Below, one piece after another: positions 44,045 to 52,780 of a stretch of DNA of 64,000 nucleotides. Source of the stretch: Winogradskyella pelagia (lineage in GTDB: Bacteria; Bacteroidota; Bacteroidia; Flavobacteriales; Flavobacteriaceae); contig NZ_JAGEVF010000004.1 of assembly GCF_017581965.1 (NCBI RefSeq), forward strand, positions 124,001 through 188,000, given 5' to 3'. The notes under the pieces were generated by a model. The model was not told where the DNA came from. It did no database searches and worked only from the letters and a program-made list of their open reading frames with translations. The stretch's first letter is position 1, and the number at the start of each line of letters is the position of its first letter. Made by a program: the position numbers and the translations under genes.

Positions 44045-44899
44045 ATGCTAACAGAAGAACTTATCACTTCGTTTAAGAAGAAATCAGACTTTGTCCACTA
44101 TTTAAAAGAAAACCAAGACAGTAATCCTGTTTTTAAATCCGCTTTAGAAAAGCATGCTTACGAACAGGAATTGCTGCCATTACAGGCTGAATTGGTGGAC
44201 TTTCAACGCTGGGTCCAAAAGAAAAATAAAAAGATAGCTATCATTTTTGAAGGTAGAGATGCCTCTGGAAAAGGCGGTTGTATAAAACGTTTTAAGGAGC
44301 ATCTCAATCCACGTGCCATGCGTGTTGTTGCCCTTAACAAACCCACTGAAATTGAAAAAAACCAATGGTATTTTAATCGCTATATTAAGGAGTTGCCCAA
44401 TGCTGGCGAGATTGTCTTTTTTGATCGTAGTTGGTACAACCGCGCCGTAGTAGAACCTGTAATGGGTTTCTGTACTCCCAAGCAATACAATAGATTTATT
44501 ATTCAAGTCCCTGAATTTGAGAATATGCTTTACGAATCCGGAACTATCTTGATTAAATTTTGGTTTTCCGTATCTAAAGAAGAGCAACAACAACGGTTTG
44601 AAAAGCGATTAAAGAATCCACTGAAAAAATGGAAATTTAGCCCAGTAGACGAGAAAGGCCAGGAACTTTGGGATGACTTTACTAAATACAAAAATCAGAT
44701 GTTTTCGCGTACCCATAATAGCTTTAGCCCTTGGGTAGTTATAAAGGCAAATGATAAAAAGCAGGCACGGTTAGAAAGTATTAAATATGTATTGAGCCTA
44801 TTTGAATACGATAATAAGGGTACCAATTGTAAAACCATTTTACCAGATCCAAATATTGTACATCGCTATTTTAGAAACACCATTCAACTCGACCGCTAA
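44045..44899 (+). CDS. ppk2: Polyphosphate kinase 2 family protein (first of two)
   Basis: Transfers phosphate between polyphosphate and nucleotides. 284 aa, single PPK2 domain. Walker A EGRDASGKGGCIKRF (about 69-83), Walker B FFDRSWYNRAVVEPVMG, and a lid segment around SKEEQQQRFEKR. The start ATG at 44045 is preferred to the TTG one codon earlier. The stop shares bases with the next ppk2 start (TAATG), giving coupled translation. One-domain PPK2s may prefer NDP or NMP; the direction of the reaction cannot be read from sequence. Confidence 0.93.
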   Translation: MLTEELITSFKKKSDFVHYLKENQDSNPVFKSALEKHAYEQELLPLQAELVDFQRWVQKKNKKIAIIFEGRDASGKGGCIKRFKEHLNPRAMRVVALNKPTEIEKNQWYFNRYIKELPNAGEIVFFDRSWYNRAVVEPVMGFCTPKQYNRFIIQVPEFENMLYESGTILIKFWFSVSKEEQQQRFEKRLKNPLKKWKFSPVDEKGQELWDDFTKYKNQMFSRTHNSFSPWVVIKANDKKQARLESIKYVLSLFEYDNKGTNCKTILPDPNIVHRYFRNTIQLDR

Positions 44900-45732
44900 T
44901 GGAAACTCCATCTACACTTTCGGAAAAAGATCTTAAAATAGTTAATTCTAAGAAAGGTCTCGAAGCCTTATTACGATTAAATCGATTAGACGTAAAAAAG
45001 AGCATACGCAACGTAAAATATGAAAAGCGACTAGAGAAGCTTCAGGAAGAAATGCTGATTTTGCAGCAATGGGTGGCCAATAACAACAAGAAAGTAATCA
45101 TCCTATTCGAAGGCAGGGATGCTGCAGGCAAGGGTGGCGCCATAAGGCGAATTATACAACACCTCCCTCCCAGAGCCATTAGAGTTGTGGCATTACCAAA
45201 GCCCAATGAAACGGAAATGGGCCAATGGTATTTTCAGCGGTATATAAATCGATTGCCCAATAGCGGCGAAATTGTCTTTTTTGACCGTAGTTGGTATAAT
45301 AGAGCTATCGTAGAACCTGTAAATGGATTCTGTACCAAGGAACAATATCGCGTTTTTATGGGTCAGGTGAATGAATTTGAAAAAATGATCCAAGATTCAG
45401 GAATCATTTTGTTAAAACTGTATTTCTCTATAACTAAAAATGAACAAGAACGTCGTTTTAAGGATATTATCACTTCAGCACATAAAAAATGGAAATATAG
45501 CGCTGTAGATAGAAAAGCATTGACTTTGTGGGATGAATATACCATGTACAAGGAAGCCATGTTTGAAAACACACAAAAAGCGGCACCTTGGAAAATTATT
45601 AAGGCCAATAGAAAAACGAACGCACGTATACGAGCTTTTGAATATATACTAGATAAAATACCTTATGAGGTAAAGGACCTTACAAAAATTAAACATCAAA
45701 CTTACCGTTCTATTATTGAAGGTGACAAATAA
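44899..45732 (+). CDS. ppk2: Polyphosphate kinase 2 family protein (second of two)
   Basis: 277-aa paralogue of the preceding gene: Walker A EGRDAAGKGGAIRRI, Walker B FFDRSWYNRAIVEPVNG, same NSGEIVFFDRSWYNRA block. It lacks about seven residues of the lid region relative to its neighbour and has a different C-terminus. The two are clearly diverged and both keep catalytic motifs, suggesting split specificities (for example NMP versus NDP, or synthesis versus use) or a hetero-oligomer. Translation is coupled by TAATG. Confidence 0.93.
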   Translation: METPSTLSEKDLKIVNSKKGLEALLRLNRLDVKKSIRNVKYEKRLEKLQEEMLILQQWVANNNKKVIILFEGRDAAGKGGAIRRIIQHLPPRAIRVVALPKPNETEMGQWYFQRYINRLPNSGEIVFFDRSWYNRAIVEPVNGFCTKEQYRVFMGQVNEFEKMIQDSGIILLKLYFSITKNEQERRFKDIITSAHKKWKYSAVDRKALTLWDEYTMYKEAMFENTQKAAPWKIIKANRKTNARIRAFEYILDKIPYEVKDLTKIKHQTYRSIIEGDK

Positions 45733-45796
45733 TATGTGTTCATTTACAAGAACATCATGCAAAAATTAATTTCTTAACTTGTGCTGTCTAAGTACA

Positions 45797-46969
45797 ATGT
45801 TTCCTGATTTTAATAGACATAGCTTACCCCTTCTAATCCTTGTGTTACAGGGATTAATATTTGTTGTTCTATTGTTTGCCCGTTATTATAGAAAGCATGT
45901 GACTTCAGATTTATTCCTTGGTCTTATTTTGCTACTCACCTGCTATTCTCAAATTTGTTATACCGTTGGTTTTATGGGTTGGTACAACGAGTTTAGGACT
46001 ACAAAAATCAATTATTTCCTTATTAATATTGCCTATGCCCTTGGCCCATTAATCTACTTATATGTAAAATCTATTACCCAAAGCGACTTTAAATTCAAAA
46101 AGGTGTATTGGTGGTATTTTTCTCCTGCCATAGCTTTTGTGTTTTATCGCCTAAGTATATTTACTTATGATGCCTTACAACCAGGGTTTAGCGATACTCA
46201 AAACGGTGTATTAAAAATTGAGCTTGACGAAACCTATGTGCAGACCATTTCTGGTTTTATTGAAACACCATTTATGCTGCTATTTCTAGCATTTACATTT
46301 CAATTATTTTACAATTACAGGAAGAAAATAAAGCAGTATTTTTCTAATACCTACAAATTAGAGCTCAATTGGATTTTAAGCTTTCTCATTATTTTTAGTA
46401 TCCTTTTTCTCTATGGCACCATACAGGATATTGTGGGCTCCTTTTTTACTGACCTTAACTATGAGGAGCGTTGGTGGCTAAACTTGTTAATGGCCTTAGC
46501 GACGCTTTATGTTGGGGTAAAAGGATATTTTACGGATACTACAAAGCTCAATACACTTGATTTTTCCTTCTCACCAAAGTCAATTGCCATACCAGATGAG
46601 CATGGCGACCAAACTAAGGAATCAATTTCAAGGTCGGATATTGATAAAGTGAAAGCATTAATGGACAATGACAAAGCATACTTAAACCCGGAGTTAAACC
46701 TTTCCGATTTGGCGAAAATGGCACAAATGAGTAGGGCACAACTTTCCGAAACAATAAATTCTGGTTTTAATAAAAACTTTAATGACTTTGTAAACGAGTA
46801 CCGTGTTGAAGCCTTTAAAAATATGCTTAAGGAAAAGAAACACCAACAGCTATCATTGCTCGGTATAGCCCAAGAATGCGGCTTTAATAGTAAAGCCACC
46901 TTCAACCGTGTCTTTAAAAAAATCACCCACCACTCACCTACTGAATATTTAAATTCACTTAGTTATTGA
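45797..46969 (+). CDS. Membrane-bound AraC-family regulator
   Basis: 390 aa from Met at 45797. About seven hydrophobic segments fill residues 5-240 (for example LPLLILVLQGLIFVVLLFA and WILSFLIIFSILFLYG), then a cytoplasmic linker and an AraC DNA-binding domain (about 285-385) with LSDLAKMAQMSRAQLSETIN and IAQECGFNSKATFNRVFKK ending in HHSPTEYL. Such proteins sense a signal in the membrane. It lies 120 bp ahead of a four-gene envelope operon on the same strand, which is its most obvious target. Confidence 0.9.
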   Translation: MFPDFNRHSLPLLILVLQGLIFVVLLFARYYRKHVTSDLFLGLILLLTCYSQICYTVGFMGWYNEFRTTKINYFLINIAYALGPLIYLYVKSITQSDFKFKKVYWWYFSPAIAFVFYRLSIFTYDALQPGFSDTQNGVLKIELDETYVQTISGFIETPFMLLFLAFTFQLFYNYRKKIKQYFSNTYKLELNWILSFLIIFSILFLYGTIQDIVGSFFTDLNYEERWWLNLLMALATLYVGVKGYFTDTTKLNTLDFSFSPKSIAIPDEHGDQTKESISRSDIDKVKALMDNDKAYLNPELNLSDLAKMAQMSRAQLSETINSGFNKNFNDFVNEYRVEAFKNMLKEKKHQQLSLLGIAQECGFNSKATFNRVFKKITHHSPTEYLNSLSY

Positions 46970-47089
46970 GACGTCTCAAATCGTATGTAAGACCTGCCAA
47001 TACGTTTTAAGTCGTTCATAACCGCAATTCCTCGCAATTTTGTGTCATTGAGTAATTCTGATGGTTTCATCATTAAAATTTAATGTACA

Positions 47090-47584
47090 ATGACACAATT
47101 AAAATCTTTTATTAAAATCCTTATCACTCCAATAATTCAAAGCCATTGGTTTGCTGATTTGGTTATTGCCATTCCCAGAATACTTTGTGGATTTTGGTTA
47201 ACAAGCATGTTTGGTGCTGATAAATTTGGTATGCCATGGACGACTGAATCCCAAAACCTTAATCTTTTTGAAGTTGCTGCTTGGTTTCCAGAAGATGTAG
47301 CTCAATATGGAGGCCTATTTGCCATAGCTCCTGTGTTTTTTGCTTGGATGGGTGCTTTTAGTGAAGCCGTTGGAGGATTATTCTTATTACTAGGGCTTAA
47401 AACAAGACTTGCCTCATTTTTAATTATGTGCACAATGTTGGTTGCCATTTTTATGCAAAAATGGAACCAAGGTCTTTGGAGCATGCTGCCTGCCCTAGGA
47501 TTTCTCTGGGTGGCACTTTACAATTTAGTACTCGGCTCTGGTCGGTTTGGGTTAGATTTTATAATTAGTAAAAAAATAAAATAG
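47090..47584 (+). CDS. DoxX-like integral membrane protein
   Basis: 164 aa, four predicted helices. IAIPRILCGFWLTSMFGADKF, then AVGGLFLLLGLKTRLASFLI are typical of DoxX/DoxD-like proteins, whose helices carry the conserved Gly-Lys pattern. Function in the membrane is unclear; some relatives have thiosulfate:quinone roles or form stress complexes. First gene of an operon with two signal-peptide proteins and a GIN-domain protein (gaps of 7, 4 and 8 nt). Confidence 0.8.
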   Translation: MTQLKSFIKILITPIIQSHWFADLVIAIPRILCGFWLTSMFGADKFGMPWTTESQNLNLFEVAAWFPEDVAQYGGLFAIAPVFFAWMGAFSEAVGGLFLLLGLKTRLASFLIMCTMLVAIFMQKWNQGLWSMLPALGFLWVALYNLVLGSGRFGLDFIISKKIK

Positions 47585-47591
47585 TTTTATC

Positions 47592-48077
47592 ATGAAAGTT
47601 TTATTCTCACTATTAACATTAGCTTGCTATATCATTGGTCAAGGCCAAGATGCTTTTGTACAATTATCAGATTTAGAAATACTAGACAACACGAAATGGA
47701 CAGGCCAATTGACCTATAAGGATTATCAATCGGGAGAATGGACACCAATCGATGCCACCATGCAAATTTCAATAAAGGGCAATACCATTAAAACGGTTAT
47801 ACAATACAGTTACGAGCCTCATAAAAACCGAACTTCCAAGTTAAAACTAAAGAATGGCGGCACTTATTATGGAAATGAGCGCGTTGTCTCCAATGAAGTC
47901 CTAAACGGATTTAGAATCATAAAAACCATGTTCAAGGAAAAGGATAATAACAGAGCCGCAACACTATTTATCACCCATAAATTCAACAAAAACAGTTACA
48001 GTATCACTAAAGATGTCTTATACGATGACAGCAGCAAATCAATTACAAGAAACAGATATCAATTTACAAAACTATAA
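47592..48077 (+). CDS. Exported protein of unknown function
   Basis: 161 aa with signal peptide MKVLFSLLTLACYIIGQGQD. The mature part is beta-rich (WTGQLTYKDYQSGEWTPIDA, TIKTVIQYSYEP, YQFTKL), with the alternation of a small lipocalin-like barrel; this is a guess from pattern. Part of the operon 47090-49367. Confidence 0.75.
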   Translation: MKVLFSLLTLACYIIGQGQDAFVQLSDLEILDNTKWTGQLTYKDYQSGEWTPIDATMQISIKGNTIKTVIQYSYEPHKNRTSKLKLKNGGTYYGNERVVSNEVLNGFRIIKTMFKEKDNNRAATLFITHKFNKNSYSITKDVLYDDSSKSITRNRYQFTKL

Positions 48078-48081
48078 TATC

Positions 48082-48465
48082 ATGAAATTACATTATTACA
48101 TTATCATATTAAGCAGCCTCCTCTTATCTAGCTGTGTGCAAAAAACACCTCAAAAAACCATTACGGTAATTTTAGATATGACCACCTTAGAAAACCCTAG
48201 GCAAGTTGGCATCAGAGGTGAGTACCCACTTTCTTGGGAAGAGACTACGTATTTAGAGGATACAAACGGTGATAAGATTTATGAAGGAGAATTTACAATT
48301 TACACAGCCAATAACGGCATTGAATTTAAGTTTGTAAACAATAACAACCAATTTGAGCTCACTGACCAACCCAACAGAAGCTTATCCTTTGAATATAAGC
48401 CCGAAACTATAATTTACAAGGCGAAATTCGATACTAAAGAATACACAACGATAACCCGCAACTGA
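48082..48465 (+). CDS. Lipoprotein with starch-binding-like fold (CBM20/48-like)
   Basis: 127 aa from the ATG at 48082. Lipobox SSLLLSSC. The mature domain KTITVILDMTTLENP, RQVGIRGEYPLSW, YLEDTNGDKIYEGEF and GIEFKFVNNN follow the strand order of CBM20/48 modules (input strand, G-x-x-x-W, D-x-x-G-D, E-F-K-F). No catalytic domain is attached, and carbohydrate-binding residues cannot be confirmed. Third gene of the operon. Confidence 0.7.
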   Translation: MKLHYYIIILSSLLLSSCVQKTPQKTITVILDMTTLENPRQVGIRGEYPLSWEETTYLEDTNGDKIYEGEFTIYTANNGIEFKFVNNNNQFELTDQPNRSLSFEYKPETIIYKAKFDTKEYTTITRN

Positions 48466-48473
48466 TAATTGAA

Positions 48474-49367
48474 ATGAAAAACTTGAGTCTATTGCTATTA
48501 TTGGTTGCAATGACCAGCATAGCACAAATACGAGGCAACAAAACCATTGAAACCAGAACCTATAAAGCAAAAGGTATAGAGAGCATAAAAACGAATCTTT
48601 ACGCAAAAATTACCATTGACCAATCCCTTAGTGAAGGATTGACGATAACGGCCGATTCCAACCTATTTGATTATATAGGTAAAACTGTTGAGAATGGTGA
48701 ACTACATATCGATCAATTAGAATTGATCTCACCATCACAGGATATAATAATTACGGTTGGAGCTCCTAAACTCAGAAGATTAGAGCAGGGCACGCACGAT
48801 ACCACCCAAATCATTAATCTAAATGCTGATTATCTGCAAGTTATGGCACCATTAGGGCATATTATTCTTCAAGGACAAACTAAAGAATTGCGTCTTGGAT
48901 CGGAGCTTGCCACAATCGATGCTTCTAAGGTTAAAGCAAGGGACGTTTTTGTCAATCTTTGGAGTTATGGAAATATTATTATTGATCCGCAAGAAAGTCT
49001 TTGGGCCGAGGTGTCTAATGACGGGACCTTGTTATATTTAAATAAGCCACAGAAATTTCAAGTTCGTGCAAAAAATGGAGGTCAAGTTCTTGCTTACGGA
49101 GATAAGGACAAGGCAAAAACTTTAGAAGCTGAATACATTACTTTCAAAATCAAAAATAATTCTAATAATAGAAACCAATTCTACGTTGAAGGCCCTAAGC
49201 CAGATGGCTCAAAGTTTAGTTATGGTTTTCCTATGATGCCCTATTCCAAACGGAATGAAAAATGGACAGTTGGAACAAAAGTGTATAAAGTGAATAGCTT
49301 AGGGTTTAAAAAGCTATTGGTTGAAATAAAAAAGGAAAATGAAAATTCTATAATTAATTTGTTTTAG
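48474..49367 (+). CDS. GIN-domain (DUF2807) exported protein
   Basis: 297 aa with signal peptide MKNLSLLLLLVAMTSIAQI. The repetitive beta pattern (IKTNLYAKITIDQSL, LTITADSNLFDYIGKTVENG, LHIDQL, LQVMAPLGHIILQG) is that of the head GIN domain, a right-handed beta-helix related to adhesins and common in Bacteroidota lipoproteins and exported proteins. Function is not settled; surface or periplasmic adhesion is assumed. Last gene of the operon; a terminator follows. Confidence 0.82.
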   Translation: MKNLSLLLLLVAMTSIAQIRGNKTIETRTYKAKGIESIKTNLYAKITIDQSLSEGLTITADSNLFDYIGKTVENGELHIDQLELISPSQDIIITVGAPKLRRLEQGTHDTTQIINLNADYLQVMAPLGHIILQGQTKELRLGSELATIDASKVKARDVFVNLWSYGNIIIDPQESLWAEVSNDGTLLYLNKPQKFQVRAKNGGQVLAYGDKDKAKTLEAEYITFKIKNNSNNRNQFYVEGPKPDGSKFSYGFPMMPYSKRNEKWTVGTKVYKVNSLGFKKLLVEIKKENENSIINLF

Positions 49368-49394
49368 AGTTTATCTATAAAAATTATTTAGATT

Positions 49395-49424
49395 AAAGCA
49401 CTTATCATCTAAGTGCTTTTTTTT
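49395..49424 (+). terminator. Strong Rho-independent terminator closing the envelope operon
   Basis: Perfect 10-bp stem AAAGCACTTA / TAAGTGCTTT with TCATC loop, and an eight-base T-tract that overlaps the right arm. Confidence 0.93.
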
Positions 49425-49463
49425 ATTCTATCTTTAGAGGACACTATTCAAGTCAAAATTACA

Positions 49464-49736
49464 ATGTCGGAAACTAATGAAAAACAAGATCTAATTACAA
49501 GAGATTGGTTAGCTATTGAACGCACTAAATTAGCCAATGAACGCACATTTTTGGCGTACTTCAGAACATTTTTAGTAATACTAGGAACAGGTGTGACACT
49601 GATAAAATTAGAGTTTTTTGAAGACTTAAAATCTTTTGGTGTAATCCTCGTTGTGTCTTCAATATTTATTCTTGTCATTGGAGTTTATCGGCTGATACGC
49701 GTGAGAAGACACATTAGAAACCATTACAAAATATAG
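49464..49736 (+). CDS. DUF202 small membrane protein
   Basis: 90 aa from the ATG at 49464; the earlier in-frame start at 49413 would lie inside the terminator. RDWLAIERTKLANERTFLAY is the DUF202 signature; two helices follow (about 36-55 and 65-82) and a basic C-terminus RLIRVRRHIRNHYKI. Function unknown in bacteria; related domains cap vacuolar VTC complexes that make polyphosphate in eukaryotes, and two PPK2 genes lie about 4 kb away (proximity may be chance). Confidence 0.88.
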   Translation: MSETNEKQDLITRDWLAIERTKLANERTFLAYFRTFLVILGTGVTLIKLEFFEDLKSFGVILVVSSIFILVIGVYRLIRVRRHIRNHYKI

Positions 49737-49758
49737 CATATCCAATGGTTCGGCATGA

Positions 49759-49768
49759 GCAGATCTGC
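49759..49768. promoter_or_regulatory. Short palindrome upstream of the lipoprotein-kinase operon
   Basis: GCAGATCTGC, 10-bp perfect palindrome, 70 bp before the lipoprotein start. Short enough to be chance. Confidence 0.2.
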
Positions 49769-49838
49769 GTTTGTCGAAAATTATTGTTAAGAGTGATGTA
49801 TTTTTTCAATTTAGCATAGAATTTTAAAATCAAAGCTC

Positions 49839-50498
49839 ATGAAAGCAAAACATTTCATTTTAATTTTAAGCCTAGTTCTTTTCAGCTCATGCATAGTTAA
49901 ATCCTTAAAACCATTTTACTTAAAGGAGCACATAAAGTTTAATAAAAACTTAGTGGGAAATTGGACAACCGGAAAATCTAGCACATGGGAAATTGTTTCA
50001 TTCAAGGAAGCTTGGAAAAAGGAGAACAAAGACAATTCAGAAATTTCTGAGGAAGAAAAAAAGGCTTATAAAACTTATAAAGATTCCTATTTTATAACCT
50101 ATACTAGTTCCGAAAAGGAAGCGATGTTCATTGCTATGCCTTTCATGGTTGGGGAGCATTTATTCTTAGATTTTACGCCATTTGAGTATCAGTCCGAAGA
50201 TTTAAATTCACTTGCGGCCCAGCATCTTTTAAAAACACATTCTGCAGCCTTTGTAGATTTTCAAGATGATGGTTCTGTAAAACTGAGATGGCTAGACGAG
50301 TCTGTAGTGAGTAAACTTATTGACGAGAATAAAATACGGATAAAGCATGAAATTACAGGCATTGATGAGGACTTTGTGCTCACAGCTACTAGCGAGGAAT
50401 TATACCGATTCCTAGAAAAATTCATGACTCCTAGCATTGAAAATAAATGGGATAAAGATTCCACAAAAACGTTAAAACCGGTAAATGCACAGCCTTAG
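49839..50498 (+). CDS. Lipoprotein of unknown function, upstream of a LytS-type kinase
   Basis: 219 aa. Lipobox VLFSSC at about residue 18, so likely a lipoprotein. Mature sequence highly charged (KENKDNSEISEEEKKAYKTY), followed by beta-rich parts (AAFVDFQDDGSVKLRWLDES). No family recognised. Its end overlaps the annotated start of the downstream histidine kinase by 14 nt, a coupling that suggests a functional link with signalling, perhaps as accessory sensor (inference). Confidence 0.72.
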   Translation: MKAKHFILILSLVLFSSCIVKSLKPFYLKEHIKFNKNLVGNWTTGKSSTWEIVSFKEAWKKENKDNSEISEEEKKAYKTYKDSYFITYTSSEKEAMFIAMPFMVGEHLFLDFTPFEYQSEDLNSLAAQHLLKTHSAAFVDFQDDGSVKLRWLDESVVSKLIDENKIRIKHEITGIDEDFVLTATSEELYRFLEKFMTPSIENKWDKDSTKTLKPVNAQP

Positions 50499-51552
50499 TC
50501 TAAATAAAATTGTGAAAACAAGAAATGTCCACAGACCACTATTATTTCATAGTGTCCTGTGGATATTGGCTTTTGTCATTCTCATTTTTGTGTTCTCAAA
50601 AGGTAAGACACCTGTAATAATCGATGTATTATATACTCTCAGCTTTCTTGTCATTATTGCTGTTCCTGTTTGTATTAATTTTTATGTCTTGATTACTAAA
50701 TTTTTAAAACAAGAACAATACATATTTTACCTCACAGGATTCATAGCAAATGCTTTAATATTTGGGGCTGTTATCTATTTCTTTTTTCAGACCATATTAG
50801 ATGTATTGTTCCCATCCTATTTTTTTGTTTCTTATCTCTCGGGTAACGACCTAATTATAGTAATAGCGATATTTTTAGTGAGTAGTACCTTGTTTAAATT
50901 GGTTGAAGACTGGTTTTATTTTAATAGCAATCAAAACAAATTATTGCAACTTAAAAGCCTACAATTTGAAACCCAGCTCTCGGCATTACGTTCACAAATT
51001 AACCCTCATTTTTTATTTAATTCGTTAAATGTCATTTATGCTTTGGCGCTTGATAAAAAAGAAACCACCACTAAAGCCATTGTAGAACTCTCCAATATTC
51101 TAAGATATGTAATTTACGATAGTGATACAGAGCGAGTAGCCTTAAAGGATGAAATCACTTTACTCAGAAATTATATTGCGTTTCAGAATCACCGAATTAA
51201 TACATTGCAACCTACTATCCTAGAAACTTCAGTTGAAAACGAAGACTTCAAAATTTATCCAATGCTATTACTACCATTGGTAGAAAACAGCTATAAGCAT
51301 GGAACGCTTTCTGGTAAAGAAACCGAACCGATAAAAATAGTTGTATCACAAAAAGACGAATGGTTTACCTTCTCTATTTCTAACCCAATACTCCATACCA
51401 AAAATGCCATTGAAGATAAATATTCTGGTGTAGGACTAGAAAATCTTAAAAATAATTTAAACCTTGTTTACCCCAACAAGCACAGCCTTAATATTGTTAA
51501 CAAAAATGATCAGTTTAATGTAACTTTGACAATAGATAATGAGCTCACGTAA
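50485..51552 (+). CDS. LytS-like sensor histidine kinase (second system)
   Basis: 355 aa; GTG at 50512 is an alternative start that would lengthen the gap after the lipoprotein gene. Four membrane helices (about 22-135), then a His_kinase domain with LRSQINPHFLFNSLNVIYAL, followed by the ATPase boxes LLLPLVENSYKHG and YSGVGLENLKNNL. Different membrane topology from the kinase at 12360-13160. Its stop overlaps the response regulator start by 14 nt. Confidence 0.92.
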   Translation: MHSLSLNKIVKTRNVHRPLLFHSVLWILAFVILIFVFSKGKTPVIIDVLYTLSFLVIIAVPVCINFYVLITKFLKQEQYIFYLTGFIANALIFGAVIYFFFQTILDVLFPSYFFVSYLSGNDLIIVIAIFLVSSTLFKLVEDWFYFNSNQNKLLQLKSLQFETQLSALRSQINPHFLFNSLNVIYALALDKKETTTKAIVELSNILRYVIYDSDTERVALKDEITLLRNYIAFQNHRINTLQPTILETSVENEDFKIYPMLLLPLVENSYKHGTLSGKETEPIKIVVSQKDEWFTFSISNPILHTKNAIEDKYSGVGLENLKNNLNLVYPNKHSLNIVNKNDQFNVTLTIDNELT

Positions 51553-52231
51553 ACCAATTTCTTGTCTTATTGTAGATGATGAAAAATCATCTCAACGCGT
51601 GCTTCAGCATTTCATTGAACAAACGGAGGTATTGGCTTTAAATTCAATATGTAATAATGCTTCCGAAGCTTTTAAATATTTACAACTCAATCCTGGTATA
51701 GAATTGATTTTTTTAGATATCAATATGCCTCAACAATCTGGTTTAGACTTTTATAAAACCTTAAAAAAACCACCCAAAGTCATTTTCACAACGGCATATC
51801 CTCAATTTGCGGTAGAAGGTTTTGAGGTCAATGCTGTAGATTACCTCTTAAAGCCTATTGCCTATGAGCGCTTTCTTACCGCAATCAATAAAGCCATAGC
51901 ACTTAATAATGATGTTGACCAAACACCAGCATTTATTGTACTTAAAGAAAATAAAACCTTTCATAAATTAGAATTACAATCAATTAGTGTTGTTGAAGCC
52001 TTTGGTGACTATGTAAAAGTACATACCGATTCTAAGACTATAGTTACGCACAGTACCTTTAGTAAATTTCTCGAAAGTTTACCAGTAAATTTCCTGCGCG
52101 TTCATAAATCTTTTTCCATAAATCTGAATCACATGAGCCATCTTGCTGGTAACCAGATTATGGTAGGCAATCAAAATATTCCTGTTGGTCAAACCTATAA
52201 AAAAGCTGTTTTAAAAGCCTTAAATTTGTAG
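51539..52231 (+). CDS. LytTR-family response regulator (second system)
   Basis: 230 aa. Receiver domain with CLIVDDEKSSQRV, phospho-acceptor Asp in IFLDINMPQQSGL, TTAYPQF and LLKPIAY; LytTR domain from about 130 with HKLELQSISVVEAFGDYVKV and FLRVHKSFSIN. Pairs with the kinase upstream by overlap. No paired direct repeats like those at 13195-13301 were seen in front of this operon, so its target is probably elsewhere. Confidence 0.92.
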   Translation: MSSRKPISCLIVDDEKSSQRVLQHFIEQTEVLALNSICNNASEAFKYLQLNPGIELIFLDINMPQQSGLDFYKTLKKPPKVIFTTAYPQFAVEGFEVNAVDYLLKPIAYERFLTAINKAIALNNDVDQTPAFIVLKENKTFHKLELQSISVVEAFGDYVKVHTDSKTIVTHSTFSKFLESLPVNFLRVHKSFSINLNHMSHLAGNQIMVGNQNIPVGQTYKKAVLKALNL

Positions 52232-52249
52232 CTCATCCGATACTACACC

Positions 52250-52735
52250 ATGAAAAATGCGTCTATCGTAACCATTAGAAAAGAACTAGAAGAATTAAAT
52301 CGCGAAGATCTTTTAGAACTATGCCTTCGTCTAGGAAAGTTTAAAAAAGATAACAAAGCGCTGATGACTTATCTACTGTTTGAGGCCCACCACGAAGATA
52401 GCTATATAGCAAGTGTCAAGGAAACGTTGGATGAGCTGTTTGATAGTATGAATACCGACAGCTACTTCTACATGAAAAAAACCATTAGAAAAATATTGAG
52501 GCAACTTAGAACCTACGCCAGATATTCTAACCATAAATCTACAGAAGTAGAACTCCTACTCTATTTCTGTGAAAGGCTGAATACCTTAAAGCCTTCTATT
52601 CATCGCAACAGAACTTTGAATAATCTCTATGAACGTCAATGCTTGGCTATTTCTAAAAAAATCGAAACACTACATGAGGATTTACAGTACGACTATCAAT
52701 TACAACTTAATGCCCTGGGAGAAACATCCCTTTAA
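52250..52735 (+). CDS. Helical cytoplasmic protein of unknown function
   Basis: 161 aa, largely alpha-helical with leucine and charged residues (ELEELNREDLLELCLRLGKF, MKKTIRKILRQLRTYARYSN). No signal peptide or membrane segments. I recognise it only as a flavobacterial hypothetical. Starts 18 nt after the response regulator, so may be in its operon. Confidence 0.7.
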   Translation: MKNASIVTIRKELEELNREDLLELCLRLGKFKKDNKALMTYLLFEAHHEDSYIASVKETLDELFDSMNTDSYFYMKKTIRKILRQLRTYARYSNHKSTEVELLLYFCERLNTLKPSIHRNRTLNNLYERQCLAISKKIETLHEDLQYDYQLQLNALGETSL

Positions 52736-52780
52736 TCCCTATATTTACGCCTTCATAAAAAATTGTGTCTACGACTGTAA

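Noticed and set aside
48013-48081. Upstream start of the starch-binding-like lipoprotein
   Set aside because: Overlaps the previous gene and destroys the lipoprotein signal; the ATG at 48082 is directly followed by a signal peptide.
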